DNA from: an uncultured Bacteroidaceae bacterium
GTDB lineage: Bacteria > Bacteroidota > Bacteroidia > Bacteroidales > Bacteroidaceae
Direction: 5' to 3'
Assembly: GCA_905235305.1 (NCBI GenBank)
Contig: CAJOLC010000028.1
Location: forward strand, 1-62,563
DNA length: 62,563 bases
Shown: positions 50,617 to 60,098 of the stretch, one piece after another
Layout: each line of letters starts with the position of its first letter
Position numbering within the stretch: position 1 is the stretch's first letter
Position numbers and translations under genes: made by a program
The notes under the pieces: generated by a model
Database searches by the model: none
Seen by the model: only the letters and a program-made list of their open reading frames with translations
Told to the model about the DNA's origin: nothing

Positions 50617-51165
50617 ATGAAGAAGTTTTTCATCCTTCCATTCACCCTGTTCCTCATTTCTCCGTTCATCCTCACCTCTTGCGGGCCTCAGAAGACCGGG
50701 AGTCAAGACTCCGTCCAGACCGAACAAGCTGACGCCGGGGTTCGCAGCCTGCCAGACTACAACTATACCGATTCATTGAAGCAAGGCAGCCACAACGTCA
50801 TATATACCATCACCAGCAAACCCGACGAGGAACTGCCCGAGGTGGTCGACGAAGATGGAGTGAAGTACAAGGACAACCGCTTCCGGCTTCACATCACGAA
50901 GGACGGCAAGCAGCTCTTCGACCGCAGCTTCACAAAGGCTGATTTCAAGACTCACCTGCCGCAAGACTTCAAGAAGTTCGGCATCATGGACGGGATGCGA
51001 TTCAGTCATGCTGAGGAGGGGAAACTCTATTTCAACACCTGCGTCAGCTTCCCCGAAAGCGACATGTCGTGCCCATTCCTCCTCACCATTGGTCCCGACG
51101 GCAGTTACACCATCACTCCCGACATATCCTTCGGCGAGGAAGACGAAGATTTCCCAAGCATTTAG
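50617..51165 (+). CDS. Small lipoprotein (DUF4738-like)
   Basis: This 182-residue protein has a lipoprotein signal ending ILTSCGPQ. The mature part is beta-rich: GSHNVIYTITSKPDEELP, VKYKDNRFRLHITKDGKQLF, MSCPFLLTIGPDGSYTITPD. It resembles the Bacteroidales DUF4738 family, whose function is not known. It is probably cotranscribed with GH92 and is followed by a strong terminator. A role in the glycan system cannot be claimed from sequence. Confidence 0.65.
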   Translation: MKKFFILPFTLFLISPFILTSCGPQKTGSQDSVQTEQADAGVRSLPDYNYTDSLKQGSHNVIYTITSKPDEELPEVVDEDGVKYKDNRFRLHITKDGKQLFDRSFTKADFKTHLPQDFKKFGIMDGMRFSHAEEGKLYFNTCVSFPESDMSCPFLLTIGPDGSYTITPDISFGEEDEDFPSI

Positions 51166-51194
51166 CAACCTCCCTCTCGCACTGGGACAAAGTG

Positions 51195-51238
51195 ACAGGG
51201 TGTAAGCAAAAAGCAGATTTTGCTTACACCCTGTTTTC
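51195..51238 (+). terminator. Intrinsic terminator after the lipoprotein gene
   Basis: CAGGGTGTAAGCAAAA (51196-51211) pairs perfectly with TTTTGCTTACACCCTG (51218-51233) around a 6-nt loop, followed by TTTTC. This is the strongest hairpin in the window. Confidence 0.9.
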
Positions 51239-51391
51239 TGACAAACCTCGCGGAAACGTCTAAAACGGTCTCGGACAAGGTCAGAGTCATTTCTCCAAAA
51301 AGACGCGCTTAAAACGAAGACATTTCGCAACACACTGATTTACAGCACGAAGTTCTTCTCTCCTAACTTTCAATTCGTCATTTACATGTAT

Positions 51392-51587
51392 GGTTTTGCA
51401 AAGAGCACCTTGCAAAACCCGTACTTTTCACCCGTTTTTGCACACTTTTTCACGGGATTCTTCACCCGACTTTACACGAGGAAATTTCAAACGGGACGCG
51501 TCGACTTTGCAAACGGGACACGTCGACTTTGCAAACGTCACGTGTCGCATTGGCAAGATCGACGTGTTTCGAGCCCTTTTTTGACAC
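51392..51587. repeat. 22-nt repeat array A8, longest array
   Basis: The array opens with a perfect inverted repeat GGTTTTGCAA (51392-51401) and TTGCAAAACC (51410-51419). About eight units in 22-base phase follow. The clearest start at 51500 and 51522 (GTCGACTTTGCAAACG), 51544 (GTCGCATTGGCAAG) and 51566. Upstream units keep the CAC.G motif in phase. It lies between two genes that point toward each other. Confidence 0.75.
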
Positions 51588-51653
51588 TTCTGCAGAGTGT
51601 GCAAAAAGAGCAATATGAAAGCAAAACAAGGGAAAAACTGACTCGGCAGACAA

Positions 51654-52346
51654 CTATAAATTGTGAGCAGAAGCCGTCTCATACTGTCGCAGCACAGCAG
51701 CAACGGCGGTCATATCCGGCACGACAATGTCGGCTCCTGCATCTCTCAGCAGGCTGTCCTCCAGGGGGCCTGTGTTGGCGGCAACGGTGAAGATGCCGGC
51801 ACCCTTTGCAGATTCCACGCCGAGCGGCGCGTTCTCCACGACGACGGCTTTTGCAGCTTCGACTCCCGCCTTCTCCAATCCCATCAGATAGGGCTCGGGA
51901 TGTGGCTTGCCGTGCTTGACGTCGAAACCCGTCACCATCAGTTCTTCGCGGAAGAAACCCGGGTAATGCGACTCAAGTCTTTCCAAGAGAGAGACTTGCG
52001 CGCTGCCCGTGACGAGGACGATTTTGCAGCCGAGTTCCTTGGCGGCAGTCAAGGCTTCGAGTGCTCCGCGCATAGGCTTTGCCTCCGGGCAAGTGTTGAA
52101 GACCTGCGTCTTGGCTTGATAGATGCGTTCCGTCTCTTCCTCCGTAGCATCGCGTCCCCAGTAACGTTGAGTCAGGATATTGATGGTTCCGCTGCCAGTC
52201 CTGCCTTCGTGCAGGTAGGCTTCATAGGGCGTCATCTGCAATCCGAACTGCGTCATGGCGTGCGACCACGCAAAGGCATGGTTCGGCATACTGTTGAACA
52301 GTACGCCGTCCATGTCAAAAAGCACAGCCTCTGGCAGAGGCATCAT
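51654..52346 (-). CDS. HAD-family phosphatase, beta-phosphoglucomutase-like
   Basis: This 230-residue cytosolic protein starts [16 protein letters not shown], with nucleophile Asp11 and Asp13; motif II is in IVLVTGSAQ, the conserved Lys in [11 protein letters not shown], and motif IV in [17 protein letters not shown]. The cap domain (residues about 20-85) is alpha-helical, as in sugar-phosphate phosphatases and phosphoglucomutases. It may act on a hexose phosphate, in line with pgi upstream: its ATG overlaps the pgi stop codon by 4 bases, so the two are translationally coupled. Confidence 0.85.
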   Translation of the reverse strand: MMPLPEAVLFDMDGVLFNSMPNHAFAWSHAMTQFGLQMTPYEAYLHEGRTGSGTINILTQRYWGRDATEEETERIYQAKTQVFNTCPEAKPMRGALEALTAAKELGCKIVLVTGSAQVSLLERLESHYPGFFREELMVTGFDVKHGKPHPEPYLMGLEKAGVEAAKAVVVENAPLGVESAKGAGIFTVAANTGPLEDSLLRDAGADIVVPDMTAVAAVLRQYETASAHNL

Positions 52347-53674
52347 AGTCTTGCCTTGATTGCTTCCGTCTCAGCTTCGTAGCCAGGTTTGCCAAGCAGA
52401 GCAAACATGTTCTTCTTGTAAGCCTCAACTCCGGGCTGGTTGAACGGGTTAACGCCAAGGATGAGACCGCTCACGCCACAAGCTTTCTCGAAGAAATAGA
52501 TGAGCTGACCGATGTAGTATTCGTTGAGGCGAGGCACGACGACGCGCATGTTAGGCACTCCACCATCGACGTGAGCCAGCTGAGTTCCGAGCTCGGCCAT
52601 CTTGTTCACCTCGTCCACGCGCTTTCCTGCAAGGAAGTTCAAGCCGTCGAGGTTCTCGTCGTCACTGGGGAAAAGCAGCTTGTGCTCCGTTTCTTCCACG
52701 CTGACAACAGTTTCGAAGATGCTGCGTTCACCTTCCTGAATCCACTGACCCATTGAATGAAGGTCGGTCGAGAAGTCAACGGCAGCAGTGAAGATACCCT
52801 TGTGGTCCTTGCCTTCGCTCTCACCATAGAGCTGCTTCCACCATTCGTTCATGTAGTGGAGTTTAGGCTGGAAGTTGACAAGAATCTCTATCTTCTTGCC
52901 ACTCTGGTAGAGAGCGTTGCGCACGGCTGCGTATTGCAGGCAAATGTTCTGCTCAAAAGGAACGTCGGCACCGACGGCCTTCTCCATGTCTGCTGCGCCC
53001 AGAATGAGCTTGGCAATGTCGAAACCAGCCACGGCGATGGGCAGAAGTCCGACGGGAGTAAGCACGCTGAAGCGACCGCCCACGTTGTCGGGAATGACGA
53101 AGGAAGCATAGCCTTCCTTGTCGGCACAAGTGCGGGCAGCACCTTTCTTGGCATCGGTGATGGCAACGATAACCTTGCGAGCCATCTCCTTGCCGCGTTG
53201 CTTCTCGCACTGCTTCTTGAGAAGACGGAAGGCAAGAGCAGTCTCCGTGGTCGTTCCGCTCTTTGAGATATTGATGACGCCAAACTTGCGGTCCTTCAGA
53301 TATTCAGTGAGTTCGTAGAGATAGTCCTCACCGATGTTGTTGCCGGCAAAGAGAATGTTGGGATTCTCACCGTTGTTCGTGAGCCACTGGAAGCTGTTTC
53401 CGAGAGCCTCGATGACGGCACGCGCACCAAGATATGAGCCTCCGATGCCAGCCACGACCACAGTATCGCAGTTCTCGCGAAGTGTCTGGACAGTGGTCTG
53501 GAGCTTTGTCATGAACTCGGCAGTAATGCTGCTGGGCAAGTGGAGCCAGCCAAGGAAGTCGTTACCTGCACATGTACCGGCCTCGAGAGCCTTCTGTGCC
53601 TCCTCTGCCTTCGGAGCGAAGGCAGCAATCTGCTCTGCACTCAGCAGAGACTTTGAATAATCGAGCCTAATCAT
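52343..53674 (-). CDS. pgi: Glucose-6-phosphate isomerase
   Basis: This 443-residue cytosolic protein has the PGI signatures [61 protein letters not shown] and [21 protein letters not shown]. It interconverts glucose 6-phosphate and fructose 6-phosphate, linking sugars from outside to glycolysis. The length (about 445) is that of the short bacterial type. A -7 box is found 120 bases upstream (53794-53801). The leader between is very AT-rich and holds the second GGCGGCAGCAAATT element. Confidence 0.96.
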   Translation of the reverse strand: MIRLDYSKSLLSAEQIAAFAPKAEEAQKALEAGTCAGNDFLGWLHLPSSITAEFMTKLQTTVQTLRENCDTVVVAGIGGSYLGARAVIEALGNSFQWLTNNGENPNILFAGNNIGEDYLYELTEYLKDRKFGVINISKSGTTTETALAFRLLKKQCEKQRGKEMARKVIVAITDAKKGAARTCADKEGYASFVIPDNVGGRFSVLTPVGLLPIAVAGFDIAKLILGAADMEKAVGADVPFEQNICLQYAAVRNALYQSGKKIEILVNFQPKLHYMNEWWKQLYGESEGKDHKGIFTAAVDFSTDLHSMGQWIQEGERSIFETVVSVEETEHKLLFPSDDENLDGLNFLAGKRVDEVNKMAELGTQLAHVDGGVPNMRVVVPRLNEYYIGQLIYFFEKACGVSGLILGVNPFNQPGVEAYKKNMFALLGKPGYEAETEAIKARL

Positions 53675-53747
53675 TTTACCATTTACAATTTACTATTTAT
53701 TTACAATGTACAATTTATGTACAACTTAACTATTTAGCGATTTACAG

Positions 53748-53779
53748 GGCGGCAGCAAATTCTTCACTCTTTACTATGG
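53748..53779. repeat. Dispersed GGCGGCAGCAAATT spacer element, copy 2
   Basis: GGCGGCAGCAAATT followed by CTTCACTCTTTACTAT, nearly the same as the element at 18160. It lies inside the presumed 5' leader of pgi. The surrounding 53675-53747 is low-complexity TTTACAATTTAC-like sequence. Confidence 0.6.
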
Positions 53780-53793
53780 ATTTATTTCGCGTG

Positions 53794-53801
53794 CAAAGGT
53801 A
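53794..53801 (-). promoter_or_regulatory. Bacteroidales -7 box for pgi (TACCTTTG on the minus strand)
   Basis: CAAAGGTA on the plus strand reads TACCTTTG on the minus strand, about 120 bases before the pgi start and 71 bases after the stop of the HD-domain gene. The -33 box is not evident. Confidence 0.65.
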
Positions 53802-53871
53802 CGACAATTAATCGGAAAATGAAAGCGGAGGAATGGAAATTAACAGGATTATCTGCAATCACAAATGTTTA

Positions 53872-54447
53872 TTAAGCAAACACCTGCTCGATGAGCTGCT
53901 CGAATTCCTTGTAGGCAAAAGTGTCGTGCAGTTCGTGTAGCGAGTCTGCCAAGCCGCGATAGTGCCACTCATGGTCTTTCCGGTCCTTTGAACGGAAGAG
54001 GTTCCAAAGCTCATCACCCCTTACGGCATAGTCGCGGGCAATGGCTCGCATATTGGAAAGTTTGTCGCCCAAAGCCACCATCTTGGCATCGAGGGAAGCA
54101 GAGGCCAGGCGTTCGATGGCTGCCTGCTTGCGTTTGCGCCAGCATTCCACATCGAGCACTTCCGAATGCGGAACATCGGTCTCCGCTGCTACCAAAGCTG
54201 CTATGCGTTCGCCAAACTCATCGCGAATCTGCTCCAACGTGACATCAGTATCCTCCACGGTATCGTGCAAGGCAGCTGCAGCCAGCAGTTCCTGGTCGTT
54301 GGTCATCGTGGCCACGATCCCGACAGCCTCAAGAGGATGCACGATGTAGGGGAAACCCTTGCCTCGACGTTCTGTGCCGGCATGGGCACGGACTGCAAAC
54401 ACGATGGCGCGGTCCAGCAGTTCTGTGTCTAAAGGTTTGTTTGGCAT
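53872..54447 (-). CDS. HD-domain hydrolase, small alarmone hydrolase (SpoT/MESH1-like)
   Basis: This 191-residue cytosolic protein has the HD pattern of SpoT hydrolase domains: AVRAHAGTERRGKGFPYIVHP (first His), AAALHDTVEDTDVT (His-Asp metal ligands plus EDT) and MVALGDKLSNMRA (distal Asp). There is no synthetase domain. It probably removes pyrophosphate from (p)ppGpp or a related nucleotide. It lies 10 bases after the SLC13 gene and in the same run as a RelA/SpoT synthetase-domain gene, so synthesis and breakdown functions are encoded side by side. Confidence 0.82.
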   Translation of the reverse strand: MPNKPLDTELLDRAIVFAVRAHAGTERRGKGFPYIVHPLEAVGIVATMTNDQELLAAAALHDTVEDTDVTLEQIRDEFGERIAALVAAETDVPHSEVLDVECWRKRKQAAIERLASASLDAKMVALGDKLSNMRAIARDYAVRGDELWNLFRSKDRKDHEWHYRGLADSLHELHDTFAYKEFEQLIEQVFA

Positions 54448-54457
54448 ATCGGTCTTT

Positions 54458-56260
54458 TTATTGCAACGGCGTTAAAGGATAAACGATGTTCACGATGAAG
54501 ATGTTGGCGGCAAGGATGATGATGTTCATCAGCAAGCCGATACGCATGAAGTCGCTGAAGCGATAGCCACCGGGGCCATAAACCAACATGTGGGTGGGCG
54601 AGCCGATGGGCGTGGCGAAGCTGCTGCTGACGCTGATCATCAGGGCAATGAGGAAGGGGAACGGCTCGTAGCCTAACGTCTCTGCGGCCTGATACATGAT
54701 GGGGAAGAACATTGCTCCCGCTGCCGTGTTCGAGATAAACTCTGTGATGAAGGTGCCCACGAAGCAAATGGTTGTCATCACGACAATCGGATTCGTGCCA
54801 CAGATATCAAGGATACCATACGCGATACGTTCTGCAATGCCTGTCTTCTGAATGGCAATGCCAAGAACCACGCTGCCAGCAAAGACCATCAGGATGTCCC
54901 AGTTGATGGCACGCATGGCCTGTTCTGCACTGCAGCAACGGAAGATAAGCATAGCAGCTGCTGCTATGAAAGCACACTGCAGCAAGGGCATGATGCCGAG
55001 AGCAGAGACGACCACCATGGTTATCATGATGGCAGTTGAGACAAGCGTGCCCATACCGATATTGGGAACTTCCACAGAGTCGAAGAACTGAAGGTCATCG
55101 GAGAATTCCTGAGGTTTCATCTTACTGTTTCCCATTTCCAAGAGTAACGTATCGCCTGCCTCCAAGGTGACATCGCGCGGCGAACTCTCGATGCGCTTGC
55201 CACGACGCGAAACGGCTACCAGCGTGACATTGTGGTTGTGTTCGAATTGGCTCTCTCTCATGGTAGAGCCTATCAGACTACTGCCAAACCTGACATGAGC
55301 CGTCCGCAAATGGCGTCCATCGGTAGGTGCCTCGCTATAATGGAACACATGATGGTCGGCACTGACCAAGCCGTGCGTCTTCCTCAGTTCCAGCAATTCA
55401 TCTATCTGTCCGGCATAGACCAGACGGTCGCCACCCATCAAAGGTTCATCATCAGGCACGGGCGACATCATTGTCGCGTCGTCGAAATGACGCAGCTCCA
55501 CGAGACTACCGCCGCGAACATTATTCAGTCCAAGGCTGCCGATAGTCTTCGCAATGTTGGGATTGTCGGAAGGCACAAGCATCTCCACGGTGTATTCGCC
55601 TGTCGATTCGAAGGCTGCCTCTGGAGCCTTGCGGTCAGGCAACAGACGGCGCATGGCAATAACAGACAGTATGCCTACAGCAAGGCAGAACAGACCTGGT
55701 ATAGTTGTAGCCAATATGTTCATGGCGACACCAGTCTCATCTTCATAGAGTCCGCTGATAATCAGGTTCGGTGGCGTGCCGATAAGGGTGCAGACGCCAC
55801 CCATGCCCGAAGCATAACTCAAGGGAATGAGCAACTTTGAAGGAGAGACGCCAAGCTTCTTTGCCCACATCTTCACGATGTTTACGAAAAGAGCCACCAC
55901 AGTAGTATTGCTGAGAAACGAGCTAAGCACAGCCACAGGCAACATCAGACGCATTACCGCCTTGGAATAACTATTAGGCTGCCCAAGCAGATGCTTTACT
56001 ATCCACTGTAACACACCTGTGTGCGTCAGACCGGCTATGACAACAAACAAGACACCGATGACGACCACCGATGTCGAACTGAAGCCCGAGAAAGCTTCCT
56101 TGGCATCCAACACGCCAGTGACGAACAAGACGCCGATGGCTCCAAGGAACACCAAGTCGGAGCGCAACTTGGTAAACATTAGAATGCTGAACATGCCCAA
56201 CACCGTCACGATGGTTATCCAGGCATGAAGGCTGAAGCCCAAGAACATTATTGATTCCAT
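54458..56260 (-). CDS. SLC13/DASS-type anion symporter with two RCK_C domains
   Basis: This 600-residue membrane protein has about 11-12 hydrophobic segments in two halves, each with the SNTT/SNTA signature (VLSSFLSNTTVVALF; FITEFISNTAAGAMF) and a following IGTPPN or IGSPTH loop. Between the halves (about residues 205-390) lie two TrkA-C-like regulatory domains (VEMLVPSDNPNIAK; RGKRIESSPRDVTLEAGD). Family members carry sulfate, dicarboxylates or other anions with sodium; the substrate is not readable here. Met5 (base 56248) is a possible start. It is 17 bases downstream of the RelA/SpoT gene. Confidence 0.88.
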   Translation of the reverse strand: MESIMFLGFSLHAWITIVTVLGMFSILMFTKLRSDLVFLGAIGVLFVTGVLDAKEAFSGFSSTSVVVIGVLFVVIAGLTHTGVLQWIVKHLLGQPNSYSKAVMRLMLPVAVLSSFLSNTTVVALFVNIVKMWAKKLGVSPSKLLIPLSYASGMGGVCTLIGTPPNLIISGLYEDETGVAMNILATTIPGLFCLAVGILSVIAMRRLLPDRKAPEAAFESTGEYTVEMLVPSDNPNIAKTIGSLGLNNVRGGSLVELRHFDDATMMSPVPDDEPLMGGDRLVYAGQIDELLELRKTHGLVSADHHVFHYSEAPTDGRHLRTAHVRFGSSLIGSTMRESQFEHNHNVTLVAVSRRGKRIESSPRDVTLEAGDTLLLEMGNSKMKPQEFSDDLQFFDSVEVPNIGMGTLVSTAIMITMVVVSALGIMPLLQCAFIAAAAMLIFRCCSAEQAMRAINWDILMVFAGSVVLGIAIQKTGIAERIAYGILDICGTNPIVVMTTICFVGTFITEFISNTAAGAMFFPIMYQAAETLGYEPFPFLIALMISVSSSFATPIGSPTHMLVYGPGGYRFSDFMRIGLLMNIIILAANIFIVNIVYPLTPLQ

Positions 56261-56277
56261 CCTTGCATTAGATAATT

Positions 56278-57348
56278 TTAGTCTTCGTCTTTTGTTTTCT
56301 GCATGAACGGCAAGGTCTCAGCCTGTTTCAGCATCATGCTTGCCAACATATAGTTGGAGTCGTTCTCGCCATTGATGGTATCGTAGAAGTCGTTCAGGCC
56401 TTTTTGCCCGCCATTCTGTTTCAATACATGAACCAGACATAGATACTGCAAGGCTGTGCTGGAAGAGAGGATGTCGAGGTCGGTAATGGCCAGCCAGGAT
56501 AGTGCCAAATGATAAGCATCGTCGCTGTTGTCATCAATGAAACGCTGCACGTCGCCAAGAGTCTCCATGCCGAAGGATTCAAGCACACGCAGGTAGGGCA
56601 TCAATGAGACAGGATATATTTCGGCTTGATTGACGGAGGCAATGCGTTTGTTCAGGCGGTCGAAAGGTTGCAGTTCAAGATAGTCTCGGAACGAGTCACG
56701 CGAGAGAAGCACATCGTCGAGGCGACCGTCCTTCACCAGTGCTAACGTCTGGCGACGGTAGTCTGTAATCGCAAGGCGCAAACGGCTGAACTCGTCGTCT
56801 ATCAGTTCCATCATGCCTGCCAAGCGGTTGAACTGCCGCACATATTCCCGAGGAATCTTCACATCGCCTTTGTAGCCTGTGTCGTGTTCGATGGTGGACC
56901 ATACATGTTGCAATGCTGTACGCATCTGCAACTCGAAACGCGGCCCGCCTTCCTTCAAGCGGCAGATGTAATGGAGCGAGTTGTAGCCAAAAGAGTCCAG
57001 TTGATGCAGTTTACGCTTATCTACACTCTCCTTCCAGTCGATATCGAAGAGGTTCTTGGCGATGACAGCAACCTTATCGACTTCGTCGGTATAAAAGGTA
57101 ATGACGCGTATGCCCACGAGGTCGGTCACATCGTCAATAGTCTTGTACTTCGCGCCCTTCAGTTCCAACTTCCCAGCCAAGGACTTCTCTGTCTTCACGC
57201 GATGCTCTATGGCAGTAACATAGATACCTTGTTTCCTCAAAGCATCGTGCATGAGACTGTAGGCATCCTTTTCCAGTTGTTCCAATGTAGGACGCAGTTC
57301 GCGAAACTGCCGCAACAGTTCCTCGCCATGTGGATCAAGTTTTACCAT
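56278..57348 (-). CDS. RelA/SpoT-domain (p)ppGpp synthetase-like protein
   Basis: This 356-residue cytosolic protein carries a RelA/SpoT nucleotidyltransferase domain at about residues 35-175: AIEHRVKTEKSLAGKL, DDVTDLVGIRVITFYTDEVD with the metal-binding Asp, DSFGYNSLHYICRL, and FELQMRTALQHVWSTIEHD with the catalytic Glu. There is no HD domain or TGS/ACT region, so it is a small alarmone synthetase type. The C-terminal half (180-356) is helical and unassigned. It lies 7 bases after the STAS gene. Alarmone synthesis is inferred from motif conservation. Confidence 0.85.
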   Translation of the reverse strand: MVKLDPHGEELLRQFRELRPTLEQLEKDAYSLMHDALRKQGIYVTAIEHRVKTEKSLAGKLELKGAKYKTIDDVTDLVGIRVITFYTDEVDKVAVIAKNLFDIDWKESVDKRKLHQLDSFGYNSLHYICRLKEGGPRFELQMRTALQHVWSTIEHDTGYKGDVKIPREYVRQFNRLAGMMELIDDEFSRLRLAITDYRRQTLALVKDGRLDDVLLSRDSFRDYLELQPFDRLNKRIASVNQAEIYPVSLMPYLRVLESFGMETLGDVQRFIDDNSDDAYHLALSWLAITDLDILSSSTALQYLCLVHVLKQNGGQKGLNDFYDTINGENDSNYMLASMMLKQAETLPFMQKTKDED

Positions 57349-57355
57349 CTGAGTA

Positions 57356-57634
57356 TTACTTGAACTCGAAGATATTGCTAAAGCCCGTTATGGTAAAGAT
57401 GGTACGAACGGCATCGGTGACGTTCTTGATATAGACATGCTCACCTTTCCCCTCTGCAGTCTTCAGGACGTCGAGGAAGATGCGCAGTCCTGCCGAGGAA
57501 ATGTATGTCAGACCTGTGCAGTCGAAGATGATGTCCTTTCCTTCACATTCGTAGAGTGGACGCATCGCCTTTTCTGTTTCTGGAGCAGTAGAGGTGTCCA
57601 GGCTGCCTTCCAGGTAGGCAAACCAAGTTGCCAT
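57356..57634 (-). CDS. STAS-domain anti-sigma factor antagonist, N-terminus probably frameshifted
   Basis: The 92-residue frame shows a STAS domain: YLEGSLDTSTAPETEKAM, DIIFDCTGLTYISSAGLRIF with the phosphorylatable Ser, and a TIFTITGFSNIFEFK end. The family normally starts with a beta strand like KTTIQEQDGNLVAYLEG. That sequence is encoded here from ATG 57659 but falls out of frame at a T triplet on the coding strand (plus-strand AAA, 57620-57622); deleting one T joins MKTTIQEQDGNLV to AYLEGS. So either start 57634 is used or the sequence has a one-base error. It lies between the SpoIIE-type phosphatase and the RelA/SpoT gene, and is the expected target of the phosphatase. Confidence 0.88.
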   Translation of the reverse strand: MATWFAYLEGSLDTSTAPETEKAMRPLYECEGKDIIFDCTGLTYISSAGLRIFLDVLKTAEGKGEHVYIKNVTDAVRTIFTITGFSNIFEFK

Positions 57635-57665
57635 CCTGTTCTTGAATCGTTGTCTTCATTGTTTA

Positions 57666-60026
57666 TTATTTATTGTCTGTTAGATTTTTCCTTATTGCCA
57701 GTATGTTCAGATTGCCACTACGTTCGTAGTTGATGGAGTCCATAAATTGACGCACGATGTGGATGCCAAGTCCGCCTATGCGACGTTCCTTGGCGGGAAG
57801 TGTCGTGTCAACTTCAGGCAGTACGGTCGGGTCGAAAGGTTTTCCACTGTCTATGATAGTGAACTTCAGTCGCACGTCATTCGAGACGGCTTCAATGGTC
57901 ACATCGCCTCTTGTGCCTTGTGGATAAGCGTACTTCATGACGTTGACCACAGCCTCTTCAATGGCAAGCTTCACTTGCATTGTGACGATGGAATCCAGTC
58001 CGACGGCTTCGCACACCTCCGTGGCAAAGTCGTTCAGCCGAGGCACCTCTTGCGTATCGTTGGAAAGGACAAGAGTCTTGCGAAGCTTCACGTCGCTTTG
58101 CTGGCGGATGTATTGTATGGCCATCATGGTCAGGTCGTCGCTTTGCTCGGCATTACCCACAAATTGGTGAACAGCTTCGGTCATCTCGCTGATGAGTTGC
58201 CGCGGTTCCTGATGCCCTTGGGCAAGGGCCCTGGAAGCCACATTCGTCACACGCTCCATCTGGAATTGCGATTGGTTAGCATCCATGGCTTCCGTCAGTC
58301 CGTCGGTGAAAAGGAAGATGGTGGTTCCTGTAAAGACATGTGCTTCCTGAAGCGTATATTTCCATGATGGTCTGAACCCGACAGGGATGTTAGAGTCGCA
58401 TGGAAGCATGCCCACGCCTGCACCGATGAGCAGCGGAGCATCATGGCCGGCATTGCAGTAGTACAAGTGTCCCGTTGGCAGGTCGAGCACGCCGACAAAG
58501 AGTGTGACGAACATGCTGCTCCTGTTCATGTCGGCAATAATCTTGTTCATGGTTGCCATGATACGGTCGGGCATCGACTCGCGGACCGAAACAGTGCGGA
58601 AGACGGCTCTGGTGACGGCCATAAAGAGCGAGGCAGGAACGCCTTTGCCCGAGACATCGCCAATACAGAAGAAGAGCTTCTCGTCGCGAAAGTAGAAGTC
58701 GAATAGGTCGCCACCTACATCCTTGGCAGGTGTCAGCGAAGCATATATCTGTACGTCGTTGCTGTCGGCTTTAGACGGAAACTTCTCGGGCAGCATACCC
58801 ATCTGTATGGCGCTTGCGATACGGATGTCTCTTTCTATCGAGGCTTTCTGCGATGTGGTGTCCTTCAACTCTTCTATGTATTTCACGAGCGACTGCTGCA
58901 TGCCTGCAAACGAATGGCTCAACTGCCCTATCTCGTCGATGCGTCGGAAGGCGGGCAACTGGGCGTCGAACTGTCCGGAGGCGATGGTTTCTGCTTCCTC
59001 TGCCAAACGCCGGAGGGGATTCAGTTCGCGGGTGATGATGTGGATGAAGAAGTAGAGCATCAGCAACAAACCGACAACGACAATGGCGTCCACCGTATGG
59101 CGCAAACGGTCGAAGCCGCCAAAGATGTCGCTCTCAGGACAGACGATTGCCATGGAACAGCCTGTACCCCCAAGGGGTTCGTAGAAGACATAGCAGCTCA
59201 TGCCGTCGATGGTCATTTGCTTCATGCCATCCTCGCCGCGTTGCATGGCATGACCCAGCCCTGTCAGAGCAGTATCGGGTTGCTCAAGGGTCTGGGTAAA
59301 GATAGTCTGACGAGTTATCTTACTCGTGTCGGGATGGACGAGATAAGTACCACCACGACTAATCATGATGCTGTAGGAATTGGGATAGGGCTTCACGGCC
59401 GAGACGGTCTGCGAGAGCCAACTCAACGAAAGGCTGGTATTGATGGCGCCTATCACTTTCCCCTGTCTGTCCTTGATGACATCGCAGTAGCTGGCCACCA
59501 TGTTGCTGGTGTTGGTGGGTGCATCGAAGTCCATGTATGGTTCTGTCCAGCAGGGTTTGTTAAGCAACTTGGGCATGAGGTACCAATCCATGTAGAAGTA
59601 CTGATAGTTGTCGCTGCCGCCTTGTATGGTGCGGATGGTGTCGCCATCGTGCTTGGAATAAGCCGAGAAGTAGAGGCCTTTGTCCTTGAAGTAGTATGGG
59701 TCGAAGGCGATGGAGCAGTTATAGAAGTCGGGGTTGTTCAACAACATGCCGCGACTATAGACAAACATGGAGTCGGGGTTGTCGGGATGTCGCTGTATGA
59801 GCCATTGGGTCATGTTCGTAGCCACCTCCACACGGTTCAGAATGCTTTCGACGCGCAAAGAGGTGTTGTCGAGAATCTGCGTAGCACGGCTGATAGCTTC
59901 CTGACGCACAGCATCACGTGCCTGATAGAAGAAGAAGCTAAGGGCTGTGATGAAAATGACGGCAGCAAACATCACAACCCACAGGCTGACTCTAACTGAG
60001 AGCTTACGACGGATCCACTGTATCAT
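57666..60026 (-). CDS. Membrane sensor with SpoIIE-type PP2C phosphatase and anti-sigma ATPase domain
   Basis: The frame opens at 60062, but Met13 (60026, MIQWIRRKLSV) gives a better N-terminus. Counting from 60062: membrane segment about 26-46; extracytoplasmic sensor 47-322 (dCache-like: YFSAYSKHDGDTIR, CWTEPYMDFDAPT, VIGAINTSLSLSWLSQTV); second membrane segment 325-345; HAMP 345-400; PP2C phosphatase 430-650 with metal sites DVGGDLFD, IGDVSGKG, LFTDG, SDDLT; HATPase_c_2 kinase domain 665-798 with IEEAVVNVMKYAYP and GGLGIHI. One protein therefore carries both the phosphatase and the anti-sigma-type kinase; the STAS protein is the likely substrate. The neighbouring binding-protein gene may supply the sensed ligand. 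Confidence 0.9.
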   Translation of the reverse strand: MIQWIRRKLSVRVSLWVVMFAAVIFITALSFFFYQARDAVRQEAISRATQILDNTSLRVESILNRVEVATNMTQWLIQRHPDNPDSMFVYSRGMLLNNPDFYNCSIAFDPYYFKDKGLYFSAYSKHDGDTIRTIQGGSDNYQYFYMDWYLMPKLLNKPCWTEPYMDFDAPTNTSNMVASYCDVIKDRQGKVIGAINTSLSLSWLSQTVSAVKPYPNSYSIMISRGGTYLVHPDTSKITRQTIFTQTLEQPDTALTGLGHAMQRGEDGMKQMTIDGMSCYVFYEPLGGTGCSMAIVCPESDIFGGFDRLRHTVDAIVVVGLLLMLYFFIHIITRELNPLRRLAEEAETIASGQFDAQLPAFRRIDEIGQLSHSFAGMQQSLVKYIEELKDTTSQKASIERDIRIASAIQMGMLPEKFPSKADSNDVQIYASLTPAKDVGGDLFDFYFRDEKLFFCIGDVSGKGVPASLFMAVTRAVFRTVSVRESMPDRIMATMNKIIADMNRSSMFVTLFVGVLDLPTGHLYYCNAGHDAPLLIGAGVGMLPCDSNIPVGFRPSWKYTLQEAHVFTGTTIFLFTDGLTEAMDANQSQFQMERVTNVASRALAQGHQEPRQLISEMTEAVHQFVGNAEQSDDLTMMAIQYIRQQSDVKLRKTLVLSNDTQEVPRLNDFATEVCEAVGLDSIVTMQVKLAIEEAVVNVMKYAYPQGTRGDVTIEAVSNDVRLKFTIIDSGKPFDPTVLPEVDTTLPAKERRIGGLGIHIVRQFMDSINYERSGNLNILAIRKNLTDNK

Positions 60027-60098
60027 TGAACATTGAAGCTTTAGCTCGACGCAAGTCAACATTGACCATTGACCATGGTTGGCGAGTTAACGAGTTTT

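Larger units (their letters stand above)
51166..51653. other. 488-base gene-free stretch between convergent genes
   Basis: The stretch contains the lipoprotein terminator (51195-51238), about 150 bases with nothing recognised, then array A8 (51392-51587), and a short tail to the HAD stop codon. The open frames across it (for example 51386-51790, plus) follow the repeats and show no protein features. Confidence 0.7.

Noticed and set aside
51386-51790. Plus-strand frame over array A8
   Set aside because: It is built from repeat units whose 22-base period breaks the reading frame, with no protein features.
58914-59999. Plus-strand frame of 361 codons
   Set aside because: It is antisense to the SpoIIE-type phosphatase gene, whose catalytic motifs are intact.
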